30,584 nt of DNA from positions 1 through 30,584 of IMG/VR virus record IMGVR_UViG_3300047476_001491, one strand, 5' to 3'. Position numbers and translations under genes: made by a program. Origin of the DNA: a virus. Position 1 is the first letter of the stretch. Each line of letters starts with the position of its first letter. Below are positions 21,645 to 30,069 of this stretch, in pieces. The notes beneath the pieces are model-generated. The model saw only the letters and a list, made by a program, of their open reading frames with translations. It was not told the origin of the DNA and made no database searches.

Positions 21645-23146
21645 CAATTAATTCGGATATTGGTATTTAAGATTGTATTTGAAGCCCCTTGTAGTTTTGT
21701 AAGTATCTCTGAAGCCTGTGTTCCATCGATTGTTGTTGGAACTGGTGAAACACCAGGATATGGATGACAATGTGTAACCAAGAACCTAACAATTAAGGTT
21801 AATAATTCCATTAATTCCTCACCCCTAACTAAAGAAGATGTTTTTGGTAAAATTTCATCATTAAATTGTTCTTGTGAAATACCGTAGATTGTATTACTGA
21901 AATTTATTTTTCCTTTGCCGGGTATTGAACTTCTATGTGACAATAAGAACAACTTATCTGACCCTAATGCAGATATTGTTGTTTTTTTATACAACGTGTT
22001 TGTTTTAGGAATTTCTCGGGTTACGATGTCCGCAGGTGTCCCAACCTTATCTTGGGTGTATATTAAACCACTACCACCCTTTAAGGCGGGGTATAATTTT
22101 ATTGACGTGAATATCTCAGATAGATTTTTCTGTTCTATACCTGACGTATTCATTGCATCATAAGTGATTTTTGCCGGCCGATAATACATTGGGAATTTAT
22201 CATTTGAATTGGAAAACAACGGTTTCCCATCAAATGATGTGTTTTTACTATTACATCTTTTAATGAAGGCGTTAATGTAATTTATCGCATCTTTTTTACT
22301 TAAAGCAGTAAAATCATCCTTAAATGATAATATTTTTAAATTTTCAGGAACTACACTATTAACCGACATATTATCAGAATTTACTGATATATCAGGTTTT
22401 AATTGATATAAGAAAATTGACCCTGTAAATTTATCTAATGTGTTTTCTGGGTTCAATATTACATATTCAATCAGATAATTAACCAACAATGTTTTTGGAA
22501 CCAACTCCGTTATTTTGGAAGGTGCCGTAGATACCTTTTCTTGGTTAAATGCAGATATTTGAAGAAATCCTCGTTTATTATCAGCAACAGGTAAAACATT
22601 TGGTTCCAAAGTTGCACCAACAAACTTACCTGAACGAATTAAAACTTCATCTTGTTTGACTATAACATCCGAACTACCACGACCTAATAAAGAGTTATCA
22701 CCAGGTTCAGGAAATACTCCCTTGTGAACTTCAAAGTTTGGATATGTTCCATCTTGATTTTTTAGTGGGAGTGGATTTGAAATTTGAATTCCCGTTCCCA
22801 TAAATTTATTCCCACCTTGGTAGTATTGAAACCCTGATGCGGTTGGGGAATAAAACGTGCTTTGTATGTAATATTGATTAATAAATTTGGTCCCAGGATT
22901 GGCATACATCGCCAATACCATCTCATCAACCTTTGGTGTAGAATATAAATAATATGGAATCAATGGGTTGAAGATAAATGGGTCTCTACTTGTCCAAATA
23001 TCTTTTTGCTCATTCCAAGGTGGGTCAGAAATACTTTTTAAAATGTCATCATAATTATCTATTAAACGTCTAGCCCTGATTCTACCCAACATTAAAGGGT
23101 CATCATTATTTAAAACTTGACATTGAAACAGTAACTGACTTTCCAT
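21644..23146 (-). CDS. Probable baseplate hub protein (gp5-like N-terminal OB-fold)
   Basis: 500 residues. The N-terminus (LLFQCQVLNNDDPLMLGRIR, then ARRLIDNY) has the D-P-x-x-L-G-R-I-R-A pattern of the OB-fold found at the start of T4 gp5 and gpV/VgrG-like hub proteins, followed by DPFIFNPLIPYYLYSTPKVD, where such proteins bind their partners. No lysozyme domain or beta-helix repeats are visible. The C-terminal part (LTLIVRFLVTHCHPYPGVSP) is conserved-looking but not assigned. The start overlaps the preceding stop by 1 nt (TAATG). A wedge protein with an OB-fold is an alternative. Confidence 0.55.
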   Translation of the reverse strand: MESQLLFQCQVLNNDDPLMLGRIRARRLIDNYDDILKSISDPPWNEQKDIWTSRDPFIFNPLIPYYLYSTPKVDEMVLAMYANPGTKFINQYYIQSTFYSPTASGFQYYQGGNKFMGTGIQISNPLPLKNQDGTYPNFEVHKGVFPEPGDNSLLGRGSSDVIVKQDEVLIRSGKFVGATLEPNVLPVADNKRGFLQISAFNQEKVSTAPSKITELVPKTLLVNYLIEYVILNPENTLDKFTGSIFLYQLKPDISVNSDNMSVNSVVPENLKILSFKDDFTALSKKDAINYINAFIKRCNSKNTSFDGKPLFSNSNDKFPMYYRPAKITYDAMNTSGIEQKNLSEIFTSIKLYPALKGGSGLIYTQDKVGTPADIVTREIPKTNTLYKKTTISALGSDKLFLLSHRSSIPGKGKINFSNTIYGISQEQFNDEILPKTSSLVRGEELMELLTLIVRFLVTHCHPYPGVSPVPTTIDGTQASEILTKLQGASNTILNTNIRIN

Positions 23147-23349
23147 TATTTTCTATTTTGAAATTCCTTCAAAGTATTATTATACATCAACTCAATATTA
23201 TCAAGATAATAAGTTGAATTTATTATCTTTTGTTTTGTTAATTCAAACTCTTCAGATAATAAATCCATAATTTTAACCAAATCTGAATTTGGTAATTCCT
23301 GAAGATTTTTTTGTTTTTCTATTATGTCCAAATATTCTTCTTCTTTCAT
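23146..23349 (-). CDS. Small helical protein of unknown function
   Basis: 67 residues, predicted entirely helical and acidic (MKEEEYLDIIEKQKNLQELP, then DLVKIMDLLSEEFELTKQKI). Possibly coiled-coil. It sits tightly between two large structural genes: 1-nt gap upstream, 1-nt overlap downstream. It could be an assembly chaperone or small baseplate part; nothing in the sequence decides this. Confidence 0.6.
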   Translation of the reverse strand: MKEEEYLDIIEKQKNLQELPNSDLVKIMDLLSEEFELTKQKIINSTYYLDNIELMYNNTLKEFQNRK

Positions 23350-23350
23350 A

Positions 23351-25411
23351 TTAAAACGATTTTCCCCAACCAGGAACTCCGGCCGCTGTTAAGATTTCGA
23401 CTTTACCATTCTCATCTTTTTCCTTTTCAGACCCAATATTCATTGCAAGTCCAAATAGTGCCATAAAATTTGGAGATCCATCAGGTAATGCCCCTGTTGG
23501 AATTCCGTAAGACTGTAAAACTTGAATCATATTAATTGTTGACCTTTCAGGTGAAGTTCCAGGTAAAAGAGCGGTTAAAGGTAACAATGGCGGAGGTATT
23601 TCTGGTTTAGGTATATTTAATTGACCATTAATTAATCCTAAAATTTGAATTATATTATCTATTAGAGATTTACATTTACGGTAATCATCAATTAATTGTC
23701 CTACTGCCAAAGCCAATTCAACATATCTCAATATTATCCTATATATTTTTTGAACTTTTTCATTCTTAATATCTGATAAAACGACCCTTAAAAGTTTAAT
23801 AATATCTCTCTTTAATATTTGAAACAATGTTTTTAAATACAATGCTCCTATTTCAGAAACTGTATTAACTGTAAAAGTTCTAAATTTTTTCAAAAAATCT
23901 ACACCACTCGTCACAACATTTGATGTTTGATTCGATAAGGTATTAGCAGAACTAGCGAACGTGTTAAAATCCGTAATTGCCTGATTATACGTAGAATCCT
24001 TTTCATTCTGAACAACCGCCAATAACGTAAATATAGGTAAAAGAACCTTTGGAGTTAAAACTCCTGCGGCAACGGCTAATGGTAATTTTTTAATGACAGA
24101 TTGGTTAATCGACAGACTTAAATTTAAGTTTGTTATTCCCTCTTGATTCCATTCAGGATTTTGAGTGATTGTATCAATAATTTTTTCTAATGTTTCAACT
24201 TGTTCACTCAAACTTTGGCCACTTAAACTTTGTCTAAAGTTTACCAATTCTGACACTAAAACATCATTGTTTACGGGTAATTTAACATTACCACAATCCA
24301 CAAATTCAATCACTCCATTTTGGATGTTTGAAATCTCTACCTCAATATTTCTTAAATCAACTTCATTAAGTTCAAAAAAAGCATCGTCAATTCCATCCAG
24401 TTCCGCAACTTTTGCAACACCACTAACATCAATTTCTCTTTTGGAATCAAAACATAATCCTAAAATTCTTTGTAAAATTTTAAAAAATGCAGATTGATTT
24501 GTTAAATTACCTGTCCCTAAATTAGCGGTAACATTCATTGCTCCTGTCAATAAATTAGCAATTTGAGCCCCAATATCAACTGGGTCTACTAAACTAATTG
24601 TGCTATAATAGTCACTTAATAATGTTCCAACTTGGTTTGATGGTTGATTGTTTTGGTCTGTACGATTTAATAAAACGACTCTGAAATAATCACCAGTAAC
24701 TCCGTACTGGTTTGTTGTTGTATATTGGATATCAAAAATGTCTTGTTGTGAACTTCCTCGATAAAAATCTCCAACAATTTCTCGATAAGACTGTCCTTTA
24801 TTTGCCAAAAGTTCATATAGTGCCTTATTCATCGGAAATGGAGTGATACCTCCATATGGTTTATATCCGGGACTATTTGTCACAGGTTCGTCCTCATAAT
24901 AAATTTCACCAAATTTACTACCAGGGTCGTTTTTTAGATTATAAAAAAAATCAATAGAGGAAACTGGTATATAAATCCCTTCTTGAAGAGGTAATAAAGA
25001 CATTGATTGTAATTGTAATGGGTCAATACCAATGTATGTTTGTTCTTGTGAACAACCTAAAGCCTTAATTGCATTTCTTTTAATTATTTCTTGAACTTCA
25101 GGTTGTATTTTAACTGATACCTCTAAAAGTTTTTTTCTTAAATCTTGGATTGTATTAGACCCAGTTCCACTTGTCAGACCAATAAACGTCAATAACTCAT
25201 CCATTGAGGTTGGGACCTCTCTCTGAAATCTTTTTTGTTTCTCTTTAATTTTGTCTAATTGGGATGAAACTTCCGATGTTGCTTTTTGTAACGAATTACC
25301 TGCAGTTTTTTTTAATTCCTTTGCAGATTTAGAAATCTCAACATAACTTTTGATGGCATTAATTTTTGCCTTTGCCTCGTTTGTAGACTGATTTAAATCA
25401 ACTGCTTGCAT
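23351..25411 (-). CDS. Large structural protein, probable tail/baseplate component
   Basis: 686 residues; not recognised. N-terminal 110 residues are helical and Lys/Gln/Ser-rich (probable coiled-coil). A mixed region follows (QEGIYIPVSSIDFFYNLKND, then FPMNKALYELLANKGQSYRE). From about 430 there are long hydrophobic helices, including KKLPLAVAAGVLTPKVLLPI and LRYVELALAVGQLI, which could cross a membrane. A Pro-rich stretch (IPKPEIPPPLLPL) precedes the C-terminus, which ends AAGVPGWGKSF. Size, hydrophobic helices and position beside a hub-like gene would suit a tape-measure or hub protein, but no direct similarity is seen. Confidence 0.7.
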   Translation of the reverse strand: MQAVDLNQSTNEAKAKINAIKSYVEISKSAKELKKTAGNSLQKATSEVSSQLDKIKEKQKRFQREVPTSMDELLTFIGLTSGTGSNTIQDLRKKLLEVSVKIQPEVQEIIKRNAIKALGCSQEQTYIGIDPLQLQSMSLLPLQEGIYIPVSSIDFFYNLKNDPGSKFGEIYYEDEPVTNSPGYKPYGGITPFPMNKALYELLANKGQSYREIVGDFYRGSSQQDIFDIQYTTTNQYGVTGDYFRVVLLNRTDQNNQPSNQVGTLLSDYYSTISLVDPVDIGAQIANLLTGAMNVTANLGTGNLTNQSAFFKILQRILGLCFDSKREIDVSGVAKVAELDGIDDAFFELNEVDLRNIEVEISNIQNGVIEFVDCGNVKLPVNNDVLVSELVNFRQSLSGQSLSEQVETLEKIIDTITQNPEWNQEGITNLNLSLSINQSVIKKLPLAVAAGVLTPKVLLPIFTLLAVVQNEKDSTYNQAITDFNTFASSANTLSNQTSNVVTSGVDFLKKFRTFTVNTVSEIGALYLKTLFQILKRDIIKLLRVVLSDIKNEKVQKIYRIILRYVELALAVGQLIDDYRKCKSLIDNIIQILGLINGQLNIPKPEIPPPLLPLTALLPGTSPERSTINMIQVLQSYGIPTGALPDGSPNFMALFGLAMNIGSEKEKDENGKVEILTAAGVPGWGKSF

Positions 25412-25412
25412 T

Positions 25413-25775
25413 TTATTTCATTTTGTAAGTCTCTTCGCTGGAGACATCTTTCACAATAAGATTTTGTATTAAATCTTCATCTAAATCCGCCAAAGTGAAA
25501 GATTCTTGATTAGAGTTAGACTTTTCCCAAATGCTTGATTGTAATTTAGATAAACTTATTTTTTTATCGACACAATCATTAACAATTTTTTGTTGTTTCT
25601 CTATTACAGGCCCAATAACTTTCATATCGTCTTGGTCCTTTAACATTGTTAACATTTTATTTTGAATCCTTATTGCAGTCTGTCTTTGTTCTACAAGTTC
25701 ATTATATATCTCCTGCATCAAGGATAATATTGAATCTTTAGTAAAATCTATTTGTTTTCTTTGAGGTCTCGGCAT
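25413..25775 (-). CDS. Small coiled-coil protein, unknown function
   Basis: 120 residues. Mostly helix with heptad-like spacing (ILSLMQEIYNELVEQRQTAI, then RIQNKMLTMLKDQDDMKVIG). Acidic C-terminus. Sits 1 nt before the 686-residue structural gene and shares its transcription unit. It begins immediately after an ATATTTAT motif. The role is probably structural or assembly-related, by context only. Confidence 0.65.
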   Translation of the reverse strand: MPRPQRKQIDFTKDSILSLMQEIYNELVEQRQTAIRIQNKMLTMLKDQDDMKVIGPVIEKQQKIVNDCVDKKISLSKLQSSIWEKSNSNQESFTLADLDEDLIQNLIVKDVSSEETYKMK

Positions 25776-25779
25776 ATTA

Positions 25780-25787
25780 ATAAATAT
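25780..25787 (-). promoter_or_regulatory. Late-promoter-like motif ATATTTAT before tail operon
   Basis: Ends 4 nt before the ATG at 25775, in the gap after the sigma factor gene. It is the likely start of the minus-strand tail operon 25775-19659. Confidence 0.4.
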
Positions 25788-25790
25788 TAT

Positions 25791-26540
25791 TTAAACGTTT
25801 TTCATTCTGTTTTGAATTATAATATACAACTTTTTATATCTTTTTATTGAACTCCTTATTTCTTTAGTTGTTAAATTTGTCATTTCTCTCAAAGACAGAA
25901 GAATTACATTTTTATTAAATTTATTATTTTCAGTGCCAGAAAATATTTCCTCGTAGTTGTCAAATAAATCAAAAAGAGCCAAACCTAATTTCTTTTCATT
26001 ATCGTTTAATTGTTCTAAATCAATAAAAGTCTTCAACTCATTAAGATATTCCGTAATCATTTCAGTTGAGTCAAACTTTTCCTCATCTATGGTATATATC
26101 ATATCAGGTCTTTCCTCAAGAGAAGATGATATGTCTTCATATGAAATTTTACGATTTGTCTCTTTTTGGTCTTTAATTATTTGACCCATCAAATAATTTT
26201 TACAAATTGTCCCAAAATATGAATACGCCTTTTTATTTTTAGATGGTTTGAACTTGTCAACCTTCGTCATTAAAAAGGAATGAGTATCTGTATGGATTTC
26301 AATAAAATCCATATCCTTTCGATATAATTTATATCGTCTAATAATAGATGATATCATCTTGTCTAAAGGGCCTCTTAGAAATTCATTATAAATTTTGTTT
26401 TTTTCTTCTGATGTTTTTGCCATCAAAAAATTTATGACGGCATCTTCTTCTCTTACATCAAAATAATTCTCTTTAGTTGATTTTCTACCCCTTTTTTTAG
26501 ATGAAATATCTTCTGTTTTACCAGATAGATTTTCCAGCAT
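25791..26540 (-). CDS. RNA polymerase sigma factor (T4 gp55-like late sigma)
   Basis: 249 residues. The central part has the sigma region 2 layout: FLRGPLDKMISSIIRRYKLY at about 49-68, then a probable core-binding and -10 recognition stretch ending KKAYSYFGTICKNYLMGQII and KDQKETNRKISYE. The C-terminal part is helical with a possible helix-turn-helix (LREMTNLTTKEIRSSIKRYK). A short Lys-rich leader precedes region 2. The protein is longer than T4 gp55 (185). gp55 directs transcription from T4 late promoters with core TATAAATA; here an inverse octamer, ATATTTAT, precedes many genes. The ATG follows the preceding stop directly. Confidence 0.75.
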   Translation of the reverse strand: MLENLSGKTEDISSKKRGRKSTKENYFDVREEDAVINFLMAKTSEEKNKIYNEFLRGPLDKMISSIIRRYKLYRKDMDFIEIHTDTHSFLMTKVDKFKPSKNKKAYSYFGTICKNYLMGQIIKDQKETNRKISYEDISSSLEERPDMIYTIDEEKFDSTEMITEYLNELKTFIDLEQLNDNEKKLGLALFDLFDNYEEIFSGTENNKFNKNVILLSLREMTNLTTKEIRSSIKRYKKLYIIIQNRMKNV

Positions 26541-27347
26541 TTATGCTGTTTCTTGATTATAGTTTATTTCCCTGTCATTGGTGAAAAAATATTCTTTCTT
26601 CGCGGATTGAATCCAAAACTTCACTTCATCTTCAGTCATGACTTCTTCACCATGCTTGTAATTCCAAAAAATTGACCCTTCCCTTAAATTTATATGTTTG
26701 TAACCTAATCTTGGAATTGTCATAATATTTACAGAATTATATGTTAACCTCAGTAAAAATTCATAAATGAATGTTAACTTTATAGATGATTTAAACCCAC
26801 CAAAATCTTCAACCAATTTTTTCTTGAAAACAGAACCTGCGGTTTGAAAATTTTGATAATTTTGTAAAGTTTCATTTGTTAAATATCCTAGTTCTTGTGA
26901 AAAGTTTGCAGCAAATGTTGCCTCATTTGTAAACCCAACAAAAACACCTTTGTCGTTTGTATCTACAACAACAGGTAAAAACATATCAACATTAGGATAT
27001 GATTCAATATATTTTTTTACGTTCTTGAACCAAATTTTGGAATACTCATCATCAAACTCAAATAGAGAAACCCATTCGGATTTTGAGTTCTTAATTCCAT
27101 AATTTATTTGGTCACAATAATTTGGACCTTTATCCCATAATAATTTTTGAACATTTAATTCTCCAAAATCGTAAGAATTAATGAAGTCAACTAAAGATTC
27201 TTCTTGTGTATGGACTATAACCAATTCATTAACTTGCACAAGTTGGTCTTTTATTGATTGAATTGCTTTATCAAAAAATTCTTGAAAGTCTCTTGCTTTC
27301 GATGATTTAATTGGTAAGATGATTGAAACTGGTGTTATATTTTCCAT
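26541..27347 (-). CDS. Glycosyltransferase, family 2-like
   Basis: 268 residues from the ATG at 27347, 1 nt after the stop of the preceding gene; an earlier start would overlap that gene by 65 nt and add a leader unlike the family. GT-A fold pattern: PVSIILPIKSSKARDFQEFF at the N-terminus, QVNELVIVHTQ, WDKGPNYCDQINYGIKNSKS where family members bind the nucleotide sugar, then WVSLFEFDDEYS, where FDDE takes the place of the DxD metal motif. The sugar donor and acceptor are not evident. Next to a GT-B-type gene, so both may act on the same acceptor: DNA, virion glycan or host surface. Confidence 0.78.
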   Translation of the reverse strand: MENITPVSIILPIKSSKARDFQEFFDKAIQSIKDQLVQVNELVIVHTQEESLVDFINSYDFGELNVQKLLWDKGPNYCDQINYGIKNSKSEWVSLFEFDDEYSKIWFKNVKKYIESYPNVDMFLPVVVDTNDKGVFVGFTNEATFAANFSQELGYLTNETLQNYQNFQTAGSVFKKKLVEDFGGFKSSIKLTFIYEFLLRLTYNSVNIMTIPRLGYKHINLREGSIFWNYKHGEEVMTEDEVKFWIQSAKKEYFFTNDREINYNQETA

Positions 27348-27348
27348 A

Positions 27349-28401
27349 TTAATTTTCAGTTTTAGATAATTGCTCTTCGAAAGAATCTGCTCTCTGATTA
27401 AAATACGTATCAAAAAGAGTAATTATTTTTGTTTCGAAAAGGGATTTATTTGAATACATTTCTGATGTCTTTTTCATTTCATCATACAAACCTGGATTGA
27501 TATTGTCCTCAAGCCAATTTTGAATAAAATCCGCAATAACATCAATCATTATAGTTTTATCGTTTATCCACATACCATTTTCATCGCTCATCCATTCAGG
27601 GACTATGTTTGGAATTTTTCCAATAACTGGAACTTCTGATTTCATGGATTCTAATGGAAAGGTCCCAAAACCACAATCATCATCAATCCAAACACTCATA
27701 AAACAATCTCTTAAAGATTTAGCAAATTCAGATTCAGACAATCCTCGTAAATCTCTAAAAGTAAACCATCGGTATTGTGGGAATTTAAGATAAAAGGCTT
27801 TAATGATATTAATAGTATCACTATGGTCTTTTGTATGAATTCCTATTAATGGCATTGGTGGAACTCCCTTAGGGTAGAAGTTTTCGGATATGTAAGGTTC
27901 TACAATATCGAAAGTATTCTGTCTCATTATTTTTTCAATGTATTCCTTTTGTTTGATTGTTGTAGTAATACATTTATAAAATCCAAATTGGCTCCAACTC
28001 TGACCTGGTTGTAATGTTTCTAACATGTAAGCATAAGATTGTGTCAGCACAATTTTAGCACAAGGTAGTTTTTTAACTTGGTCCATAACATAACCAAAAA
28101 TTTCAGGAATAATTAAAAAATCATCAGGAGTCACCTCCAAGTTTTGACCTTCAATTGACTCGTGAGGTAAGTCGTTATATTCGTCGCCTAACCAAGTATT
28201 GACACTTGTATAATCATTACGCTCATGTAATATTATAGGGTTAAATCCATTATTTTTAAGTGTTAGGGCCATTTGGTAAATGTATCTGACAGATGCTTTC
28301 GCATTACCTTTTGTGTCCTGAACCAAAAAATATATTTTTGATTTTTTATCCCTTAAATTTTGTATTGATAACTTAACTTTTTCGTTTAATTCGTTTGCCA
28401 T
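27349..28401 (-). CDS. Glycosyltransferase, GT-B fold (GT4/GT1-like)
   Basis: 350 residues. The N-terminal Rossmann-like half has KIYFLVQDTKGNAKASVRYI. The C-terminal half holds the nucleotide-sugar site: PLIGIHTKDHSDTINIIKAF near 184, then WIDDDCGFGTFPLESMKSEV at 238-257, which corresponds to the conserved acidic motif with the two Glu/Asp spaced by seven (here D-x-GFGTFPLE). No membrane anchor. It lies 3 nt after the 92-residue gene and 1 nt before the family 2-like gene. It is not a close match to T4 alpha- or beta-glucosyltransferase by eye. Confidence 0.8.
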   Translation of the reverse strand: MANELNEKVKLSIQNLRDKKSKIYFLVQDTKGNAKASVRYIYQMALTLKNNGFNPIILHERNDYTSVNTWLGDEYNDLPHESIEGQNLEVTPDDFLIIPEIFGYVMDQVKKLPCAKIVLTQSYAYMLETLQPGQSWSQFGFYKCITTTIKQKEYIEKIMRQNTFDIVEPYISENFYPKGVPPMPLIGIHTKDHSDTINIIKAFYLKFPQYRWFTFRDLRGLSESEFAKSLRDCFMSVWIDDDCGFGTFPLESMKSEVPVIGKIPNIVPEWMSDENGMWINDKTIMIDVIADFIQNWLEDNINPGLYDEMKKTSEMYSNKSLFETKIITLFDTYFNQRADSFEEQLSKTEN

Positions 28402-28404
28402 AGT

Positions 28405-28683
28405 TTAATAGTGATTAATTAATCCTTTATTTAATAGTGTATTAAAAGCAATACCAAATGGTAATGAAGTTTTAGGTGCCGATTTTAAACCAAGTCTTTC
28501 ATCGTAACCTTCCTCATTTTCGGTTAAAATTGTATCTAACAACATTTTAACTAGTTCGAATTTTACCAAATTAATTCTAGCTTCGGTATCACCAGAATCT
28601 ACATAAGTTAAATCATTAATTTCAAGGTATTCTTCAACCTTATCTAAATCAATGAAATAGTTTTCTCCAAGAACATTTATCAT
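28405..28683 (-). CDS. Small conserved phage protein, unknown function
   Basis: 92 residues. Acidic N-terminal half (INVLGENYFIDLDKVEEYLE), a helical middle (LVKFELVKMLLDTILTE) and a conserved-looking end (PFGIAFNTLLNKGLINHY). No known motif. It overlaps the HAD-like gene upstream by 4 nt, which points to translational coupling and perhaps a shared complex. Confidence 0.68.
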   Translation of the reverse strand: MINVLGENYFIDLDKVEEYLEINDLTYVDSGDTEARINLVKFELVKMLLDTILTENEEGYDERLGLKSAPKTSLPFGIAFNTLLNKGLINHY

Positions 28684-29330
28684 AATATACTTTCAATTAC
28701 AGTTTTAAATTCTTTGAATTTAGAAATTTCAAATTCAGTTTTTATATCCTCATTATATGATGTTATATACTTTATAACAATTTTGTTTTCAGGATGATTT
28801 AATAATAAATTAGGATTTGCAGTAAGTAAAATGTCTATTGAATCCCACATTGATTTTATTGTCGATTCGCTGTAAAATTTTACAGTTTCCACCAAACATC
28901 CAAATTTAGAAATAAAAAAAAGTGATGCGGGTTTAGATTTACCAATTTCATCCGACACGATTAAAATATCATGTCTTTCTCTTAAATCTATATAGAAATC
29001 ATTGAAGTCATTCATACTTGAAATTTCCACAGAACCAGCATGACCGAATATTTCCATAGTATGTTCTTTATACATAAAATCATACAATTCGTCATCATTT
29101 CTGAATGCAAAGTGAGAAATTAAATCTAAACTTGTAATATCACTCTTTATTTCATATTTAAACACATCTTCAACTGTAATAGAATCTGATGTATTTCCTG
29201 ACATATCAAGATTAAATTGTTTTTCCGGTACAACATCATAAATGTTGTCTATCAAATTTTTCTCATAAACTTGTTTAAATTTACCAAGAGTATCCCGCAA
29301 AACTCCATTCAATTCAACACCAATCCTCAT
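28680..29330 (-). CDS. HAD-superfamily-like protein with degraded catalytic motifs
   Basis: 216 residues. The outline is that of the NT5C-like HAD phosphatases: RIGVELNGVLRDT at 2-14 in place of motif I, ILIVSDEIGKSKP at 122-134 for motif II and the motif III Lys, and IDILLTANPNLL at 165-176 for motif IV. In an active enzyme motif I is D-x-D-G and motif IV carries acidic residues; here the first Asp is Glu6, the second is Asn8, and motif IV has Thr-Ala. Phosphatase activity by the usual aspartyl-phosphate route is therefore unlikely. A binding or regulatory role is inferred. Overlaps phoH upstream by 4 nt. Confidence 0.7.
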   Translation of the reverse strand: MRIGVELNGVLRDTLGKFKQVYEKNLIDNIYDVVPEKQFNLDMSGNTSDSITVEDVFKYEIKSDITSLDLISHFAFRNDDELYDFMYKEHTMEIFGHAGSVEISSMNDFNDFYIDLRERHDILIVSDEIGKSKPASLFFISKFGCLVETVKFYSESTIKSMWDSIDILLTANPNLLLNHPENKIVIKYITSYNEDIKTEFEISKFKEFKTVIESIL

Positions 29331-30061
29331 TCTTCGTATTTTTTTAGAATTTGAGATATTAATGGGTTTCTTACAACATCTTCAGGGAGAAATTCAAAAG
29401 TCCCTATATCACTCATGTTTTGGAATTTATGTAAAGCGTCCCATAAACCTGTTTGTGTTTTATCTTTATGTCTGTCAAATTGTTCCAAATCACCCGAAAT
29501 GAAAAATTTAGAATTAAACCCAATTCTTGTTAACAATAGTTTCATCTGACTTGGAGTAGAATTTTGAGCCTCCTCAAATATTAATATTGAATTATCAATA
29601 TTCATCCCTCTCATGTAGGCCAAAGCAAAAACTTCAATTGCTTCAATCTCCTTCAATTTTTCTCTTGTTTCCTTACCGATAATTTTGTTCATCAAATAAT
29701 ATGATGGGAAAATATAGGGGTCTAATTTTTCCTCAACTCCTCCAGGTAAACTTCCAAGTTTTTCTTCTGCCTCTACTGCGGGTCTAACTATTATGATTTT
29801 TTCATATGGTGTTTCCGGATCCACTAATAAATCTAGTGCACATTTCATTGCAATATAACTTTTCCCAACACCGGCAGGACCGGAACAGATGGTAATTTGA
29901 TTATTGGCTAATGTTTCATAATAGGTTTTCTGACTATCAGAAAGAAATTTTTGTTTAGTTTTTTTCTTAACTAATGAAGTAATTAGTTGTTTTTTGTTTT
30001 TAACCACAATTTCGTCACTAACTGGAGTTGGGACTGGTTGTTTTCTTGTTGATTTGTTCAT
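29327..30061 (-). CDS. phoH: PhoH-like ATPase
   Basis: 244 residues. P-loop ATPase with Walker A SGPAGVGKSYIA at 60-71, Walker B ILIFEEAQN at 159-167, and the family segments IIIVRPAVEAEEKLGSLPGG at 89-108 and SGDLEQFD near 193. The helicase-like PhoH fold is common in T4-like and other phages, where its role (RNA metabolism or phosphate-related stress) is not settled. A Lys-rich leader of about 40 residues precedes the domain; no N-terminal PIN domain is present. Follows the kinase gene by 8 nt; no ATATTTAT motif upstream. Confidence 0.93.
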   Translation of the reverse strand: MNKSTRKQPVPTPVSDEIVVKNKKQLITSLVKKKTKQKFLSDSQKTYYETLANNQITICSGPAGVGKSYIAMKCALDLLVDPETPYEKIIIVRPAVEAEEKLGSLPGGVEEKLDPYIFPSYYLMNKIIGKETREKLKEIEAIEVFALAYMRGMNIDNSILIFEEAQNSTPSQMKLLLTRIGFNSKFFISGDLEQFDRHKDKTQTGLWDALHKFQNMSDIGTFEFLPEDVVRNPLISQILKKYEE

Positions 30062-30069
30062 TTTTTTAT

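Noticed and set aside
24165-24497. 110-codon plus-strand ORF inside the 686-residue structural gene
   Set aside because: Ser/Thr/Leu-rich antisense product with no motif; shadow frame.
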